Source of the DNA: Streptomyces tendae
GTDB taxonomy: Bacteria > Actinomycetota > Actinomycetes > Streptomycetales > Streptomycetaceae
NCBI RefSeq assembly: GCF_008632955.1
Contig: NZ_CP043959.1
Coordinates: 4,216,001 to 4,280,000, forward strand
DNA length: 64,000 nucleotides
Direction: 5' to 3'
Shown: positions 33,964 to 42,779 of the stretch, piece after piece
Layout: every line of letters starts with the position of its first letter
Numbering within the stretch: the stretch's first letter is position 1
Program-made: the position numbers and the translations under genes
Notes under the pieces: model-generated
What the model saw: the letters and a program-made list of their open reading frames with translations, nothing else
Told to the model about the DNA's origin: nothing
Databases searched by the model: none

Positions 33964-36900
33964 TCAGCCGCGAAGCGTCGCCACCGGGCTGTTGTAGGCC
34001 TGCGCGGTCAGCACCGGGGTCCTCGACGCGCACGCCTCCGCCGGCCAGGACAGACGGACGGTGCGGGACTCACCGGGCAGCAGCCACAGGTAGTTGTCGC
34101 TGTACAGCGTCGGCAGCACCCGGCGGCCCCCTGCCTCCTCGAGCAGGGACAGCCTGACCATGGCGGCCACCGCCGCTCCCGCGTTGTGGACAGTCGCCGT
34201 CAGCGCGTGGCGTTCCCCCGAACGCGAGACCTTGGTGATCCCGCCGGTCAGCTTGACCTGCCTGGTCCTGTTCAGGTCGCGCAGGGACGCGGGGTCGCGG
34301 TAGCGCCAGTACGTGTTCCGCGACACCTCCGTGCCCCTGGCGTCCGTCAGCGTGAGCCGGAGGAGATGCAGGTCGGGGAGACCCTTCGTCCATGCCGCGG
34401 TGAAGGCCTGGGCGGTGGCCGCCCGGGCGATGTCGAGCCGGGTCCGTCGGGTCGCGCCGAGCTGCCGGCCGGCCAGGTCGAACAGCTCGGCGGTGACGGT
34501 GGCGCCGCGCAGGTCGGCCGAGGTGTGGTTCACGGCGACGACCTGCCACTTCACCGGGTCGGCCTGGACGTGCAGGGGTTCGCACGCCGTGCGGGCCCCG
34601 TAGTAGGTGCCGTTGACGTCGAAGTCGTAGTCGTAGGTCTGCCAGACGGTGCTGTGCCAGGCGGGGTGGGACATCCACAGCATCAGTCCGGAGGCGTTGT
34701 CCCACAGGTTGGCGTTCCACGCCTCGAACATGGCACGCGTGTTCTCGTAGTTGACGAACTGGGCCTTGCGGGTGAAGTCGTCGAGGTCCCCGGCCTCCCC
34801 GAGGCGTGCTTCGACGGCCGCCTTGTAGTTCTGCGGTGCCTGGTTCCCGCGCTCGCTCCAGTCGTGGTGGTACCAGGCGCCGCCGATCGGCCACTCCGGT
34901 TCGTCGCCGGTCATGCTGCGGATGCTCGCGGCGGTGGAGACGACGGGCATGCCGATCTCGGTGTGGAAACCGAAGTCCTTGCTGCCGTACGTCATCGGGT
35001 CGAAGTACTTCTCCGGCTCCACCCAGCCGTAGGGGCCGCCGCCGGTGACGATTCCTCCGGCCGAGTTGTTCTGGTAGAGCAGGCCGGGTGCCTGGTCCTG
35101 GACCGCCTCCCGCATGCCCTTGTCGATGACGGCGGGAGGGTTGCCTTCGTTGGCGCCGCACCAGACGGCCACGCAGGGGTGGATCCGGTAGCGCAGCACG
35201 GTGTCGCGGGCGAGCGAGACGAACGTGTCACGGTCCGGCGGGTCCATGCCCCAGGCGTTGGGGAAGTCGTTCCACACCAGGATGCCGTGGCGGTCGCAGG
35301 CGGCGAAGAACTCCTCGCGGTCGCTGCTGCCGACCCAGTTGCGGATCATGGTGAAGTTCATGTCGCGGTGCATGCGCACGGCCGCGTCCATGCGCTCCGC
35401 CGGCATGCGGCGCAGCAGTTCGTCCCAGCCCCAGTTGCCGCCGCGGGCCAGCACCCGCACGCCGTTGACGCTGATCTTCAGCGGGTCGGGGGTGTTGGAC
35501 ACGGACGTGACGTCGGTCCAGTCGTCGCCGTCGTCGGACACCTGGACGACGTAGGTCTTCGGGTAGGCGGTCTCCCAGAGGACGGCGACGCGGTCGAAGG
35601 CGCGCGGGGATCCGAGGTCGACCTGGATCCACTGGTGGTCCTCGTACGCGGACGACCAGCGGGTGTTCGGATCACCGTCGGTGGCGTGGGAGGCGGGGTT
35701 GTCGTGCTCCTCGGTGGAGGCGGTGGCCGTCCGGCGCAGTGCGAGATCGGTACCGGGGTCGTCGGTGTCGACGACACTCAGGCTCCACAGGGAGTTACCC
35801 CAGCTGGTGTTGCGCAGACCGCACTGCAGGCGGACGTGGCGTGCGGTCGTCCGCTCGAAGTCCTTGATCTGGAGACTGGCGTTGCCGCCTGTGAAGGGCA
35901 GTGGTACTGCCCCGTTGTCGACGGACGTCACGTCGGTCCAGTCCGAGTCGTCCGCCGACACCTGGACCACGAAGGTCTTGGCGTACGCCTGCTCCCAGGT
36001 GAGGTCGACCCGGTCGAAGGACTGGACGGAGCCCAGGTCGACGCGTATCCACTGGTCGTCCTCGAACTTCGAGGACCAGCGGGTGGTGTCGTCGCCGTCG
36101 GTGGCGTTGGCGGGGCCGTGGTCGTCCTGGTCGGTGCTGGAGGCCTCGACGGCCGCGTGCAGGGCGAGGTCGATGCCGGGCCTGGCGCTGTCGCCGACGG
36201 AGAGGGACCACAGGGAGCTGCCCCAGGAGGTGGCCCGGGTCAGGCATCTGACGCGGACGTAGCGGGCCCGCTGCCGTTCGAACGTCACGGTCTGCGTGCA
36301 GGCGTCGCCGGACGCGGTGAACGGCAGCGGTACGTCGTACTCGTAGCCGAACTGGCGGATGCCGAACTTCGTGGTGCGACGGTCGCTCTCCCGGCCGTCG
36401 ACGGACGCCGTCAGGGTCAGGTCGTGCAGGTGCGGTTCGCCCAGCCCGTTGGGCCACCACAGCTTGGGGTCACGCAGCTTCAACTGCGCGAACGCGTCGG
36501 GGGTGAAGACGACGTCGGCACTCCGGCCGGCCTTCACGGTGACGCTCCTGGAGACGCGCACCCCGTCGAAGGCCGCGGTGACCGTGGTCCGGAGGTCGGC
36601 GGTGCCCGCGTTACGGACCGGGACGACCACGGTCACCTCCGCGACCGACAGGTCCGGCAGGTTCGGCAGAGTGGTGTCCACGCGCGGGTCACCGATGACG
36701 GCGTGCCCGGTCGACCGGAGCCGGACGTGGTTCCAGATGCCGGCCGCGCGGTCACGCACCGCGGGCATCCAGTCCCAGCCGGAGGAGGCGAGATACGTCG
36801 GGGAGCTGAGGTTCATCTGCTGTGCGCCGGCGTCGACCCATGCCTCACCCTCGGGGCCCTTGTCACCGGGGCTGCCGGGGACCGGCATGGGTGAGATCCG

Positions 36901-38037
36901 CACGGCGAGCGCGTTGTCGCCGTGCTCGGCGAGGTGCCCGGTGACATCGAGGGCGGCGCGGGCGAACGGGTGGGTCAGAGCGCCGACCTGGTTGCCGTTG
37001 AGCCAGACGTCGGCCTTGTGGTTGATGCCGTCGAACTCCAGCCAGACGTGCCGGCCGGCTCCCGTGCGCAGAGCCCGTGGCAGCGCGAAGTCCCGCTTGT
37101 ACCACCAGGAGTGGCGCGACAGGGCCTCGGGAATGTGCAGGTTGTTCAGGCCCGCCACGGGGTCGGGCAGCTTGCCCTGCTCCACGAGGGAGCCGAGCAC
37201 GGTGCCGGGGACGGTGGCGGGCAGCCAGCCGGCCGTGTCCACGGAGGTCGTCGACAGGCGGGCGCCGTCCGCCCCGGCCCAGTCGTCCAGGGTGAGCCGC
37301 CAGCCGGACTCCAGGGGGACGGTCCCGTCGTCGGTGACGGTCAGCTTGGGCGGCCTGCCCGGGCGGGTCCCCCAGTCGGTCCAGCCGGTCACCGCGGGGC
37401 GACGGCCCTCGGCGGTGCCGTACACCTCGAAGCCGTTGAGCCCCAGGGGCAGGGGGCTGGAACGTTTCCGGGACGTCAGGCGCACCCAGCGGGCGCGGGC
37501 GGGGCGCGTGAGCTGGATGTCCACCACGCCGCCGGTGCCCTGAGTGGTGCTGTACACCGCCGTCCAGGACTTGTTGTCGAGAGAGGTCTCCACCACGAAG
37601 ACCAGGGAGTAGCTCGACTGGATCTCGTCGCCGGTGGTGCCGCTGTGCACATTGCCTTCGACGGGCGGCGTGTACACCGGGTCGGAGGCGTCGGCCTCGA
37701 AGGTGAGACGGATCCGCGTGACCTCGCCGGCCGCCTGGAGGTCGACGGCGATCCACTGCGGATCGCCGCCCTCGGCGCGCCACCCGCTGCCCTTGACGCC
37801 CGGGGACGTGAGGCGGTCGACGACGAACGAACCGGGTGTGGCGGCGTAGGCGGTGGAGGACGCCGTGACGGGGCGGTAGCGGGCCAGCTCACCGGCGGCC
37901 CGCGCGTCGGCGGGGGCGGCAGCGGCGGGTGACGCGGGCAGCACGGCACCGAGGCCGAACCCGGCCAGCAGGGCGGGTCCCGTGGTGACTACGGCCCGTC
38001 GCGACGGCAGGCGCGACGGACCCGATCGATCGGTCAT
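33964..38037 (-). CDS. Exported GH2 enzyme with three discoidin (F5/8-type) modules, exo-beta-glucosaminidase-like
   Basis: 1357 residues. A Tat signal (PSRRAVVTTGPALLAGFGLGA) precedes a discoidin domain (about 50-215). GH2 sugar-binding and Ig-like domains follow (WLPATVPGTVLGSLVEQG, SWWYKRDFALP, WLEFDGINHKADVWLNG). Around residues 578-848 two more F5/8 modules (TDGDDTTRWSS, TDGDPNTRWSS) interrupt the GH2 unit. The TIM barrel then resumes (LARGGNWGWDELLRRMP) with acid/base Glu near 961 in WCGANEG and nucleophile Glu near 1024 in FHTEIG. Architecture of the catalytic part resembles CsxA-type exo-beta-D-glucosaminidase; a mannosidase-like specificity is possible. Confidence 0.9.
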   Translation of the reverse strand: MTDRSGPSRLPSRRAVVTTGPALLAGFGLGAVLPASPAAAAPADARAAGELARYRPVTASSTAYAATPGSFVVDRLTSPGVKGSGWRAEGGDPQWIAVDLQAAGEVTRIRLTFEADASDPVYTPPVEGNVHSGTTGDEIQSSYSLVFVVETSLDNKSWTAVYSTTQGTGGVVDIQLTRPARARWVRLTSRKRSSPLPLGLNGFEVYGTAEGRRPAVTGWTDWGTRPGRPPKLTVTDDGTVPLESGWRLTLDDWAGADGARLSTTSVDTAGWLPATVPGTVLGSLVEQGKLPDPVAGLNNLHIPEALSRHSWWYKRDFALPRALRTGAGRHVWLEFDGINHKADVWLNGNQVGALTHPFARAALDVTGHLAEHGDNALAVRISPMPVPGSPGDKGPEGEAWVDAGAQQMNLSSPTYLASSGWDWMPAVRDRAAGIWNHVRLRSTGHAVIGDPRVDTTLPNLPDLSVAEVTVVVPVRNAGTADLRTTVTAAFDGVRVSRSVTVKAGRSADVVFTPDAFAQLKLRDPKLWWPNGLGEPHLHDLTLTASVDGRESDRRTTKFGIRQFGYEYDVPLPFTASGDACTQTVTFERQRARYVRVRCLTRATSWGSSLWSLSVGDSARPGIDLALHAAVEASSTDQDDHGPANATDGDDTTRWSSKFEDDQWIRVDLGSVQSFDRVDLTWEQAYAKTFVVQVSADDSDWTDVTSVDNGAVPLPFTGGNASLQIKDFERTTARHVRLQCGLRNTSWGNSLWSLSVVDTDDPGTDLALRRTATASTEEHDNPASHATDGDPNTRWSSAYEDHQWIQVDLGSPRAFDRVAVLWETAYPKTYVVQVSDDGDDWTDVTSVSNTPDPLKISVNGVRVLARGGNWGWDELLRRMPAERMDAAVRMHRDMNFTMIRNWVGSSDREEFFAACDRHGILVWNDFPNAWGMDPPDRDTFVSLARDTVLRYRIHPCVAVWCGANEGNPPAVIDKGMREAVQDQAPGLLYQNNSAGGIVTGGGPYGWVEPEKYFDPMTYGSKDFGFHTEIGMPVVSTAASIRSMTGDEPEWPIGGAWYHHDWSERGNQAPQNYKAAVEARLGEAGDLDDFTRKAQFVNYENTRAMFEAWNANLWDNASGLMLWMSHPAWHSTVWQTYDYDFDVNGTYYGARTACEPLHVQADPVKWQVVAVNHTSADLRGATVTAELFDLAGRQLGATRRTRLDIARAATAQAFTAAWTKGLPDLHLLRLTLTDARGTEVSRNTYWRYRDPASLRDLNRTRQVKLTGGITKVSRSGERHALTATVHNAGAAVAAMVRLSLLEEAGGRRVLPTLYSDNYLWLLPGESRTVRLSWPAEACASRTPVLTAQAYNSPVATLRG

Positions 38038-38103
38038 GTGTGTGACGTCCCCTCAGGAGCGCAGGGCGCGATGACCGGTTCCGCACCGTGCGGCGGGACC
38101 GGA

Positions 38104-38117
38104 TGACAACGTTGCCA
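38104..38117. promoter_or_regulatory. Operator-like palindrome upstream of GH2 gene
   Basis: TGACAACGTTGCCA has a perfect CAACGTTG core and 12 of 14 symmetrical positions. The left part, GATGACAACG (38102-38111), is repeated exactly at 38198-38207, and a related GGCAACGATGCC lies at 38159-38170. The cluster sits between the divergent GH2 and ROK-regulator genes and may be the regulator's binding region. Confidence 0.5.
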
Positions 38118-38280
38118 AAGGCTGGGTCCGCCGGGTGCCGCCTGTCAACCCTCAGGACGGCAACGATGCCGCCCGCGGCACACGTGACCTGCGATCAGAT
38201 GACAACGGAGCGCGCACGGCGCTCGCTTCGTGCGGGTCGGACGCGGCACACCTCGGTTTCACAAGCTCCTGCTTCTTTCA

Positions 38281-38309
38281 TTGACAGCGGAAAATAATGC
38301 CCCTAAGTT
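38281..38309 (+). promoter_or_regulatory. Candidate promoter of ROK regulator gene, leaderless
   Basis: TTGACA (38281-38286) and TAAGTT (38304-38309) with 17-base spacing. The expected transcription start, about seven bases after the -10 box, coincides with the ATG at 38317, and no ribosome binding site precedes that ATG. Confidence 0.55.
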
Positions 38310-38316
38310 CCCGGCC

Positions 38317-39534
38317 ATGCAGTCGACTTCGCCTTCGACCTCTCCTCCAGAGGCCTTCCCGGCACAGACTCCGGCCGTCGCGGAGATCTTCACCACGGTG
38401 CTCTCGCACGGTCCTCTGACCCGCTCCGAGGTGGCCGAACGCACCAGTCTGTCCGCCGCGGCGGTCACCAAGGCGGTACGCCCGCTGATCGCCGCCGGGT
38501 ATCTCGCGGAGGACGCCGTCGACGCCCGCCGGGCCCTGGGGCGGCCGGCCAACCCGGTGCGGGTGGACGCGGGGCGGGCGTTGTTCGTCGGGATCAAGGC
38601 GACCGGTGACGAACTCATCGGTGTCCTGGCCGACCTGTGCTGCCGGATCCGCGTGGCCCGGCATCTGCCGCTGACGGACCCGGACCCGCGGTCGGTGCTC
38701 GCCCGCATCGCCGAGCTCGTACGGGAGTTGCGCACCGAGGCCGAGGGTCTCGGTGTGCCGGTGCTCGGTCTCGGTCTCGCCGTCTCCGGTGACGTGGACC
38801 GTGCCGAAGGCACCGTCCGCTACTCGCCGTTCCTGGGGTGGCGCGACGTGGCCCTCGGTGAACTCGCCCACGCCGTCTCCGGCTTGCCGGTCACCGTGGA
38901 GAACGACGTGCGTGCCCTGACCGTCGCCGAGCAGTGGTTCGGCGCCGGCGTCGGGCTGTCCGACTTCGCGCTGGTCACCGTCGGCGCGGGCATCGGCTGC
39001 GGACTCGTCGTGCACGGGAAGGTGGTGGCCGGGGCGCACGGGGTGGCCGGCGAGATCGGGCACATCGCCATCGATCCGGCCGGTCCGGTGTGCCGGTGCG
39101 GCAACCGGGGGTGCGTGGAGGCGATCGCGGCCGATCGGGCCATCGTCGACCGCATCACCGGGACGACCGGGATCGCGGTCACCGACGCCGCCCACGCCGT
39201 GGACCTCGCACGCCGGGGAGTTCCGGGAGTACGGGAGGTCTACGCCGCCGCAGGCGAGGCGATCGGCCGCGGTATCGCCACCGTGGCCAACCTGTTCGGC
39301 CCCCAGCGGGTGATCATCTCCGGGGAGGGGCTGGCGGCGTACGACCTGTTCGCCGACCAGATCCGGGGCACCTTCGCCGCGTACGCGTTCGGTTCGGCCG
39401 CGCGGTGCGACGTGCGGACCCGTGCGCTGCCGTTCGAGGAGTGGGCGCGCGGAGCGGCGGCCACCGCCATCCAGAGCTTCATCAGATCCGACATCCACCA
39501 GCAGCGCTCCCACGGCGCTGCCGCGCGTGCCTAG
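38317..39534 (+). CDS. ROK family transcriptional regulator
   Basis: 405 residues. An N-terminal winged helix (GPLTRSEVAERTSLSAAAVTKAVRPLIAAGYL) is followed by a ROK domain with VENDVRALTVAEQWFGAG, GIGCGLVVHGKVVAGAHGVAGEIGH and the zinc-type motif CRCGNRGCVEAI. ROK repressors sense sugars or sugar phosphates. Its stop is 25 bases from the binding-protein gene, so it heads the importer operon and probably controls it together with the divergent GH2 gene. A longer in-frame reading to 38230 adds unconserved sequence. Confidence 0.93.
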   Translation: MQSTSPSTSPPEAFPAQTPAVAEIFTTVLSHGPLTRSEVAERTSLSAAAVTKAVRPLIAAGYLAEDAVDARRALGRPANPVRVDAGRALFVGIKATGDELIGVLADLCCRIRVARHLPLTDPDPRSVLARIAELVRELRTEAEGLGVPVLGLGLAVSGDVDRAEGTVRYSPFLGWRDVALGELAHAVSGLPVTVENDVRALTVAEQWFGAGVGLSDFALVTVGAGIGCGLVVHGKVVAGAHGVAGEIGHIAIDPAGPVCRCGNRGCVEAIAADRAIVDRITGTTGIAVTDAAHAVDLARRGVPGVREVYAAAGEAIGRGIATVANLFGPQRVIISGEGLAAYDLFADQIRGTFAAYAFGSAARCDVRTRALPFEEWARGAAATAIQSFIRSDIHQQRSHGAAARA

Positions 39535-39559
39535 CACGCACGAGCACGAGGAGCGACCC

Positions 39560-40873
39560 ATGACGCAGCACAGCAGCGTCCCCCTGACCGGGCAGGGACC
39601 CGGCCGGCGCAAAGTGGTCGGCGGGCTGTTCGGCCTGTCCGCGGCCGCCCTGGCCGTACCCGTCCTCTCCGCCTGCGGCGGCGGCCCGGGGGCCGACCCC
39701 AAGACGGTCACGTTCGGCTCGAACGGCGCCGACGCCACACCGAAGAAGGCCTACGAGGCCGTCACCAAGGCGTTCACCCAGGACTCCGGCCTGACGGTGA
39801 AGACCAACACGGTCGACCACGACACCTTCCAGAACAGCATCACCAGCTACCTCCAGGGCACCCCGGACGACGTCTTCACGTGGTTCGCCGGCTACCGCAT
39901 GCAGTACTTCGCCAAGAAGGGCCTCGCGAGCCCGGTCGACGACGTCTGGGACGTCATCGGCGACGGCTTCAGCGACGCGGCCAAGCAGCTGTCGCGGGGC
40001 CACGACGGCAAGTACTACTTCGTCCCGCTCTACAACTACCCCTGGGCGGTCTTCTACCGTAAGAGCCTCTTCCGGGAGCGCGGCTACGAAGTGCCGCGCA
40101 CCTGGGACGAGTTCATCGCGCTGGCCAAGCGGATGAAGAAGGACGGGCTCTCCCCCGTCACCTCCGGCTACGGCGGCGGCGACAGCTGGTCCGTGCTCGG
40201 CGCCTTCGACTACCTCGACCTGCGCGCCAACGGCTACGACTTCCACATGCAGCTGATGCGCGGCGAGGTCTCCTGGACCGACAGGCGCGCGCTGCGCGTC
40301 CTCGACCTGTGGCGCGAGCTGACGCCGTACTACCAGTCCGGCGGCGCGGGCCGCCCCTGGCAGGACGCCGCGCAGTCGCTCATCGACAAGAAGTCCGGCA
40401 TGGCGGTCATCGGCCTGTTCGTCGGCCAGCAGATCACCGACGAGGCGATACGCGCCGACATCGATTTCTTCGCCTTCCCCGAGATCGACCGCGCCCACGG
40501 CCAGGACGCCGTGGAGGCACCGACCGACGGCTTCATGCTGAGCCGGAAGCCGAAGAACGAGGACGCGGCGAAGAAGTTCCTCGAGTTCCTGGGCGGCGCC
40601 CGGGCCGAGGAGCTGTACATGGGCGTCGACCCGAGCAACCTGGCCGCCGGCGAGCAGGCCGACACCAGCGCGTACAACGCCCTGCAGACCAAGTCGGCCG
40701 AGCTCGTCAACTCCGCCAGGCACATCAGTCAGTTCGCCGACCGGGACAGCGACCCCGGCTTCATCGGCACCGTCGTCCTGCCCGGGCTCGTGGAGTGGCT
40801 CGGCCACCCCGACGACGGCTCCTCCGTCCTCAAGAAGATCGAGTCCCAGCGCTCACGCTTCTTCACCGCCTGA
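39560..40873 (+). CDS. Sugar ABC transporter substrate-binding lipoprotein
   Basis: 437 residues from ATG 39560 with GAGGAGCGA upstream. The signal has twin arginines (GRRKVVGGLFGLSAAALAVPVLSACGGG) and a lipobox (LSAC), implying Tat export and lipid anchoring. The mature part is a family-1 carbohydrate-binding protein (KAYEAVTKAFTQDSGLTVKT, YYFVPLYNYPWAVFYRKSLF, GKSGM-like KKSGMAVIGLF). It captures an oligosaccharide outside the cell and passes it to the permeases encoded next. Confidence 0.93.
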   Translation: MTQHSSVPLTGQGPGRRKVVGGLFGLSAAALAVPVLSACGGGPGADPKTVTFGSNGADATPKKAYEAVTKAFTQDSGLTVKTNTVDHDTFQNSITSYLQGTPDDVFTWFAGYRMQYFAKKGLASPVDDVWDVIGDGFSDAAKQLSRGHDGKYYFVPLYNYPWAVFYRKSLFRERGYEVPRTWDEFIALAKRMKKDGLSPVTSGYGGGDSWSVLGAFDYLDLRANGYDFHMQLMRGEVSWTDRRALRVLDLWRELTPYYQSGGAGRPWQDAAQSLIDKKSGMAVIGLFVGQQITDEAIRADIDFFAFPEIDRAHGQDAVEAPTDGFMLSRKPKNEDAAKKFLEFLGGARAEELYMGVDPSNLAAGEQADTSAYNALQTKSAELVNSARHISQFADRDSDPGFIGTVVLPGLVEWLGHPDDGSSVLKKIESQRSRFFTA

Positions 40874-40898
40874 CCGGGACCGGAAAGGCCTGCGCACC

Positions 40899-41810
40899 GT
40901 GTCCTCCGTGACCTCTCCCGGGCGGCTCAGCCGCGGCGACCGACTCTTCCTGACGCTCGTCATCGGACTGCCCCTGCTCGCCCTGCTCGTCCTCGTCTGG
41001 TTCCCCGCCTTCGCCTCGATCGCCCTGTCGTTCACCACGTGGGACGGCATCGACCTGTCCGGCGTCCACTGGACCGGCGTCGAGAACTACACGCAGATCT
41101 TCACCAACTACCCGCCGTTCTGGCCGGCCGTGCGGCACAACGTGATCTGGCTGCTGTTCACGGCGCTGCTCCCGACCCCCTTCGGCGTCTTCCTCGCCTA
41201 CCAGCTCGACAAGAAGATCCGCTTCACCCGGGTCTACCAGACCGCGATCTTCCTTCCGATGGTGTTGTCCCTCGCGGTGGTCGGCTTCATCTGGGAGATC
41301 GTCTACAACCCCGACACGGGGCTGCTCAACAGCGTCCTCGGGACTGTCGGGGCCGCTCACCACATCGACTGGCTCGGCGACCCCGACCTCAACCTGTGGG
41401 CCGTCCTGGTCGCCTCGGGATGGCGGCACACCGGCTACGTCATGATCCTCTACCTGGCCGGGCTCAAAAGCGTCGACCCCGCTCTGCGGGAGGCCGCCGC
41501 CCTGGACGGCGCCAACGGACGCCAGACCTTCCTGAGGGTCGTCTTCCCTGCGCTCAAGCCGGTCAACATCATCATCCTCGTCGTCACGGTGATGGAGTCC
41601 CTGCGCGCTTTCGACATCGTCTACGTCCTCGGCGGCGGCACCGGCAGCAAACCGGGCATGGAACTGCTCTCCCTGCTGATCACCGACAACATCGTCGGCG
41701 AGGCCGGACACATCGGCTACGGCTCCGCGCTCGCCGTGATCCTCCTGCTCGTCTCGCTCGCGGCGATCGGGACCTTCCTCGTGCAGTCCTTCCGGAAGGA
41801 GGACCGGTGA
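40899..41810 (+). CDS. Sugar ABC transporter permease, MalF-like
   Basis: 303 residues from GTG 40899. Six membrane segments are visible, with the EAA loop REAAALDGANGRQTFLRVVFPALKP that contacts the ATPase. The operon has no ATP-binding gene. In Streptomyces such importers are usually driven by the shared ATPase MsiK, encoded elsewhere, so this is expected. The stop codon overlaps the GTG of the next gene. Confidence 0.93.
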   Translation: MSSVTSPGRLSRGDRLFLTLVIGLPLLALLVLVWFPAFASIALSFTTWDGIDLSGVHWTGVENYTQIFTNYPPFWPAVRHNVIWLLFTALLPTPFGVFLAYQLDKKIRFTRVYQTAIFLPMVLSLAVVGFIWEIVYNPDTGLLNSVLGTVGAAHHIDWLGDPDLNLWAVLVASGWRHTGYVMILYLAGLKSVDPALREAAALDGANGRQTFLRVVFPALKPVNIIILVVTVMESLRAFDIVYVLGGGTGSKPGMELLSLLITDNIVGEAGHIGYGSALAVILLLVSLAAIGTFLVQSFRKEDR

Positions 41811-42731
41811 CCACCACCGTCGAACAGCGTTCCTCCCCCACCCGGACCGGACCCCGCCGGCCACCGCAGGAGGGCCCCGGGCGCCCGCCCGCGCCGTCGG
41901 CCGGCACCTGATGCTGGGCGGGATCGCCCTGCTGTGGCTCGTTCCGCTGCTGTGGCCGTGTACACCTCGCTCCGGTCCTACGAGGACACCGCGAGCAACG
42001 GCTACTTCTCCCTGCCCCACAGCTTCGGCCTGGACAACTTCACGGACGCCTGGACCCAGTCCGGCATGCCGCACTTCTTCTGGAACTCCGTCCTCATCAC
42101 CGTCCCCGCCGTGCTCGGCACGCTGCTGTTCTCGGCGGCCGTCGCGTTCTTCGTCTCCCGTTTCGGCTTCCGCTTCAACCTGGCCCTGCTGATGCTGTTC
42201 ACCGCGGGCAACCTGCTGCCGGCCCAGGTGCTCATCACCCCGCTGTACCGGCTGTACCTGCTGATCCCGCTGCCGTGGTGGATGAGCGACTCCCTGCTGC
42301 TGTACGACTCGGTCTGGGGCATCATCGCGATCCACATCGCGTACCAGTGCGGGTTCTGCACCTTCGTCCTCAGCAACTACATGAAGACGATTCCCAAGGA
42401 GATCACCGAGGCCGCTCAGGTCGACGGCGCCCCCGTGTGGCGGCAGTTCTTCCAGATCGTCCTTCCGCTGTGCCGTCCGGCGTTCGCCGCACTGGCCACG
42501 CTGGAGTCCATCTGGATCTACAACGACTTCTTCTGGCCCCTCGTCCTCGTCGACACCGGCGACAAGCGGCCCATCACCTCCGCGCTCGCCAACCTCCAGG
42601 GCGCCTACTTCACCAACCCCAACCTGATCGCGGCCGGCGCCCTGATGACCGCGATCCCCACGCTGCTGGTCTACTTCGCGCTCCAGCGCCAGTTCATCAG
42701 CGGGCTCACCATCGGCTCGAGCAAGGGCTGA
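41807..42731 (+). pseudogene. Sugar ABC transporter permease, MalG-like, with two apparent frameshifts
   Basis: The C-terminal 260 residues are a normal MalG-type permease (NYMKTIPKEITEAAQVDGAPVWRQFF is the EAA loop). The N-terminus is split over three frames: GTG 41807 to about 41885 (VTTTVEQRSSP), then a second frame through MLGGIALLWLVPLLW (41911-41955), then the third (AVYTSLRSYEDT onward). Each change equals one missing base, the second at TGGCCGTG where TGGGCCGTG would restore LLWAVYTS. Both lie in GC-rich runs, so sequencing error is likely; if real, the importer lacks its second permease. A GTG at 41934 would give a shortened protein. Confidence 0.8.
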
Positions 42732-42779
42732 GCCGCCCTCGCACCCCTCGCCGCACCGAGACCACAGGAGGCACGGCCC

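Noticed and set aside
33829..36894. 1021-codon plus-strand open frame over the GH2 gene
   Set aside because: Gly/Val/Asp-rich shadow of the minus-strand GH2 gene with no domain motifs.
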